From positions 1 through 34,888 of the forward strand of contig DVJX01000046.1 of the NCBI GenBank assembly GCA_018716405.1: a DNA stretch of 34,888 bases. The letters are read 5' to 3'. How positions within the stretch are numbered: the stretch's first letter is position 1; every line of letters begins with the position of its first letter. Below, piece by piece: positions 32,841 to 34,888 of this stretch. The translations under genes were made by a program, and so were the position numbers. The notes beneath the pieces are model-generated. The model made no database searches and was not told the origin of the DNA. It saw only the letters and a program-made list of their open reading frames with translations. This DNA is from Candidatus Faecisoma merdavium. GTDB taxonomy: Bacteria; Bacillota_I; Bacilli_A; RF39; UBA660.

Positions 32841-34207
32841 ATAATTTATCAATGGAAAAAATGGTTAATTTATGTAAACAATATGGTTTTATATTTCAAG
32901 GAAGTGAAATATATGGTGGATTAGCTAATACTTGGGATTATGGACCATTAGGTTCAAGATTAAAAAATAATATAAAAGATGCATGGAGAAAAAGATTTAT
33001 TCAAGAAAGAATGAATAGTTATGAAATAGATGCTGATATTTTAATGCACCCAAGAGTTTGGGAAGCATCAGGTCATGTTAGTTCTTTTTCTGATCCACTA
33101 CTTGATTGTAAGGAATGTAAAACTAGACATAGAGCTGATAATTTAATTGATGATTTTGATAGTAATGCTCATGCTGATAGTATGACACAAGAAGAAATGA
33201 TAAATTATATTAAAGAACATAAAGTTCCATGTCCAAAATGTGGAAAATCTAATTTTACTGATATAAGACAATTTAATTTAATGTTTCAAACTTATCGAGG
33301 TGTTACCAATGATGCTAAATCTGTTGTATATTTGCGCCCAGAAAATGCACAAGGAGAATATGTCAATTTCTTAAATGTTCAAAGAAGTATGAGAGCAAAG
33401 TTACCTTTTTCAATTGGACAAATTGGTAAAGCTTTTAGAAATGAAATAACACCAGGTAATTTTACTTTTAGAACAATTGAATTTGAACAAATGGAATTTC
33501 AAACTTTTTGTAAAGAGGGAACTGATTCAGAAACTTATAATTATTTTAAAGAATATGGTAAAAAATTCTTTATGGATTTAGGTTTGAAAGAAGAAGATTT
33601 AAGATTTCATGATCATGAAAAATTAGCTCATTACGCTAAAGAAGCTTGTGATATTGAATATAAATTTCCATTTGGTTGGGGAGAAATAAATGGCACTCAT
33701 AACAGAACTAATTTTGATTTATCTAGACATCAAGAATATAGTGGACAGTCACAAACTTATTTAGATCCTGATACAAATGAAAAATATATTCCATATATTA
33801 TTGAATCAACTTATGGATTAGATAGAACTTTTTTAGCTGTTATGTTTGCTTCATATCATGAAGATACTTTAGAAGATGGTACAACTCGTGAAGTATTAAG
33901 TTTATCACCATTTTTAGCTCCTTATAAAGTGGCAGTATTACCATTAATAAAAAAATTACATTCTGCTAAGGCATTAGAAGTTTATGAAAAATTATCAAAA
34001 TATTTTATGACTAATTATGACGAAGCTGGAAATATTGGTAAAAGATATAGAAGAAATGATGTTATTGGTACACCATTTTGTATAACAATTGATGATGAAA
34101 CAATTAACAATAATACAGTAACATTAAGAGATAGAGATACTATGAATCAAATAACTATTAATTTAGATCAAGTTGTTGATTATGTTAACGAGAGACTAAA
34201 ATTTTAA
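32837..34207 (+). CDS. glyQS: Glycyl-tRNA synthetase, single-chain class II type
   Basis: The 456-aa protein matches the alpha2 (eukaryote/Gram-positive) GlyRS: motif 1 region with YGGLANTWDYGPLGSRLKNN, a zinc-like module with CKECKTRHR and CPKCGKSN, VYLRPENAQGEYVNF, motif 2 in GKAFRNEITP with FRTIEFEQMEFQ, and motif 3 in ESTYGLDRTFLAVM. The C-terminal anticodon-binding domain begins at YKVAVLPL. It charges tRNA-Gly in the cytoplasm. Start: ATG at 32837 overlaps the upstream TGA, preceded by GGAGG and AAGG. No T-box leader is present, since the upstream gene runs directly into it. A terminator follows. Confidence 0.97.
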   Translation: MNNLSMEKMVNLCKQYGFIFQGSEIYGGLANTWDYGPLGSRLKNNIKDAWRKRFIQERMNSYEIDADILMHPRVWEASGHVSSFSDPLLDCKECKTRHRADNLIDDFDSNAHADSMTQEEMINYIKEHKVPCPKCGKSNFTDIRQFNLMFQTYRGVTNDAKSVVYLRPENAQGEYVNFLNVQRSMRAKLPFSIGQIGKAFRNEITPGNFTFRTIEFEQMEFQTFCKEGTDSETYNYFKEYGKKFFMDLGLKEEDLRFHDHEKLAHYAKEACDIEYKFPFGWGEINGTHNRTNFDLSRHQEYSGQSQTYLDPDTNEKYIPYIIESTYGLDRTFLAVMFASYHEDTLEDGTTREVLSLSPFLAPYKVAVLPLIKKLHSAKALEVYEKLSKYFMTNYDEAGNIGKRYRRNDVIGTPFCITIDDETINNNTVTLRDRDTMNQITINLDQVVDYVNERLKF

Positions 34208-34222
34208 TATTTTAGTTTTTTT
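34196..34222 (+). terminator. Terminator after glyQS
   Basis: CTAAAAT (34196-34202) and ATTTTAG (34209-34215) form a stem followed by seven Ts. The stop codon lies in the loop. Confidence 0.75.
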
Positions 34223-34233
34223 AGAAAATATTA

Positions 34234-34262
34234 TTCACAATTTAATTATTTTATGATAAAAT
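34234..34262 (+). promoter_or_regulatory. Promoter of sepF-divIVA
   Basis: TTCACA (34234-34239), 17-bp spacer, TAAAAT (34257-34262), about 40 bp before the sepF ATG. Confidence 0.7.
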
Positions 34263-34304
34263 TAATATAGTATGTGCAGTGTATGCATCAAGGAGGAAAA
34301 GGGT

Positions 34305-34709
34305 ATGAATTTAAAGAAATGGTTTTCAGCAGATGAAAATGATATATTAACAGATACTACAAATGATCAATATTATAGTGTGAAATCTAGTGAAGCAGTA
34401 GCTGAGGATGGAAGTACTAAGTTGGTTTTATTAGAGCCACGCGCATTTTCTGAAGCACAACAAATAGCCGATCAACTAAAAAGTAGAAATACTGTTGTTG
34501 TTAATTTAAAAAGAGTAACATCAGATCAAGCAAAAAGAATTGTTGACTTTTTAAGCGGAACTATATATGCAATAGGAGGATCTTTACAAAAAATTGGTGG
34601 TGGAATATTTTTGTGTACACCTAACAATGTTAAAGTAAATGGTAAAATATCTGATGATAGTGAAGGAAAAGAAGTTCACGATAATGGTGATATTAATATA
34701 GAATGGTAA
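34305..34709 (+). CDS. sepF: Cell division protein SepF
   Basis: After a short N-terminal membrane-binding-type segment ([13 protein letters not shown]) and a flexible linker, residues about 45-125 form the SepF core: [66 protein letters not shown]. SepF tethers FtsZ filaments to the membrane and helps form the division septum. The ORF-track start at 34272 is not used, because AAGGAGG (34290-34296) lies downstream of it and directs the ATG at 34305 (134 aa), which restores the family's N-terminus. divIVA follows after 24 bp, as in the division cluster of many Firmicutes, but without ylmG and ylmH between them. Confidence 0.95.
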   Translation: MNLKKWFSADENDILTDTTNDQYYSVKSSEAVAEDGSTKLVLLEPRAFSEAQQIADQLKSRNTVVVNLKRVTSDQAKRIVDFLSGTIYAIGGSLQKIGGGIFLCTPNNVKVNGKISDDSEGKEVHDNGDINIEW

Positions 34710-34733
34710 ATATACTTATTTTGAGGTGAAGTT

Positions 34734-34888
34734 ATGGAAAAATTCAGCCGTGTATTAAGGGGATATGACCCTGAAGAAGTTAATAATTTTCTTGATAAAG
34801 TTATAGAAAAAGTAGAATCGATGGTTAGTGAAATTGAAGCTAAAGATAAAAAAATAGTTGAACTAAGTAATTTAGATAAACAAACAAA
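34734..34888 (+). CDS. divIVA: DivIVA domain protein, 5' part only
   Basis: This frame is absent from the ORF track because it runs off the window. It begins ATG at 34734 after GAGGTGAAG and encodes MEKFSRVLRGYDPEEVNNFLDKV, the typical DivIVA N-terminal membrane-binding domain, then enters a coiled coil (IEKVESMVSEIEAKDKKIVEL). DivIVA recognises negatively curved membrane at poles and septa and recruits division or wall-synthesis partners. It is almost certainly co-transcribed with sepF. A GpsB-like paralogue is the alternative until the full length is seen. Confidence 0.9.
   Translation, partial: MEKFSRVLRGYDPEEVNNFLDKVIEKVESMVSEIEAKDKKIVELSNLDKQT

Noticed and set aside
32300-32870. Possible T-box leader upstream of glyQS
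   Set aside because: The upstream gene overlaps the start codon, so there is no leader, and no TGGN box with an antiterminator is seen.

Overview
The window is about 35 kb of a very AT-rich bacterial chromosome (roughly a quarter G+C by eye). It uses the standard genetic code: TGA terminates several genes and Trp is always TGG. Shine-Dalgarno sequences are strong and often of the AGGTGAT type, and promoters are close to the sigma-A consensus. Gene content (hrcA-grpE-dnaK-dnaJ with a CIRCE-like operator, RNA polymerase delta subunit, SepF/DivIVA, RsgI-like anti-sigma factor, YeeN-type YebC) points to a low-GC Firmicute. Class A PBP, Ddl, SepF and DivIVA indicate a cell wall, so this is a walled relative of the Mollicutes/Erysipelotrichia/RF39-type gut Bacilli rather than a Mycoplasma. 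That placement is inference; no rRNA is present.

Layout. 1-2.9 kb: 3' part of a thymidylate kinase, a GDPD-family phosphodiesterase, a convergent UPF0316 membrane protein, and a stand-alone prepilin-like protein with a DUF6273-like C-terminus. 2.9-9.5 kb: heat-shock operon hrcA-grpE-dnaK-pepF-dnaJ, where GrpE carries a His/Cys-rich tandem repeat and an M3 oligopeptidase sits between dnaK and dnaJ. 9.5-12.7 kb (minus strand): an Asn-rich single-pass membrane protein and a class A penicillin-binding protein. 12.7-17.4 kb: DUF1934 protein, rpoE (delta), a small helical protein, a membrane glycosyltransferase, an alpha/beta hydrolase and a Ddl-type ATP-grasp ligase. 17.5-20.4 kb (minus strand): tRNA-Ile/Asn/Glu operon, a class I glutamine amidotransferase-like hydrolase, and an operon yidD > ZnuA-like lipoprotein > SPFH protein. 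20.4-23.2 kb: rnc, yebC2, ffh. 23.2-25.1 kb (minus strand): ECF sigma factor with an RsgI-like anti-sigma protein carrying three PepSY domains, divergent from an unrecognised 245-aa protein. 26-30.5 kb: MarR regulator plus a heterodimeric ABC exporter, with a 24-bp palindromic operator in the promoter. 30.5-34.2 kb: a protein resembling cofactor-independent phosphoglycerate mutase but lacking its catalytic residues, an unrecognised protein, and glycyl-tRNA synthetase. 34.2 kb to the end: sepF and the 5' end of divIVA.

Most of the window is housekeeping. The most unusual observations are the His/Cys repeat domain on GrpE, the apparent pseudo-phosphoglycerate mutase, a ZnuA-like lipoprotein without the usual metal-binding histidines in an operon with yidD and an SPFH protein, the ECF sigma/RsgI/triple-PepSY module, a probable leaderless yidD transcript, and several palindromes sitting exactly in promoters (marR, rpoE and others). 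I saw no CRISPR array, transposase, integrase, phage gene or riboswitch. No stretch longer than 300 bases lacks a gene, apart from the tRNA cluster region.
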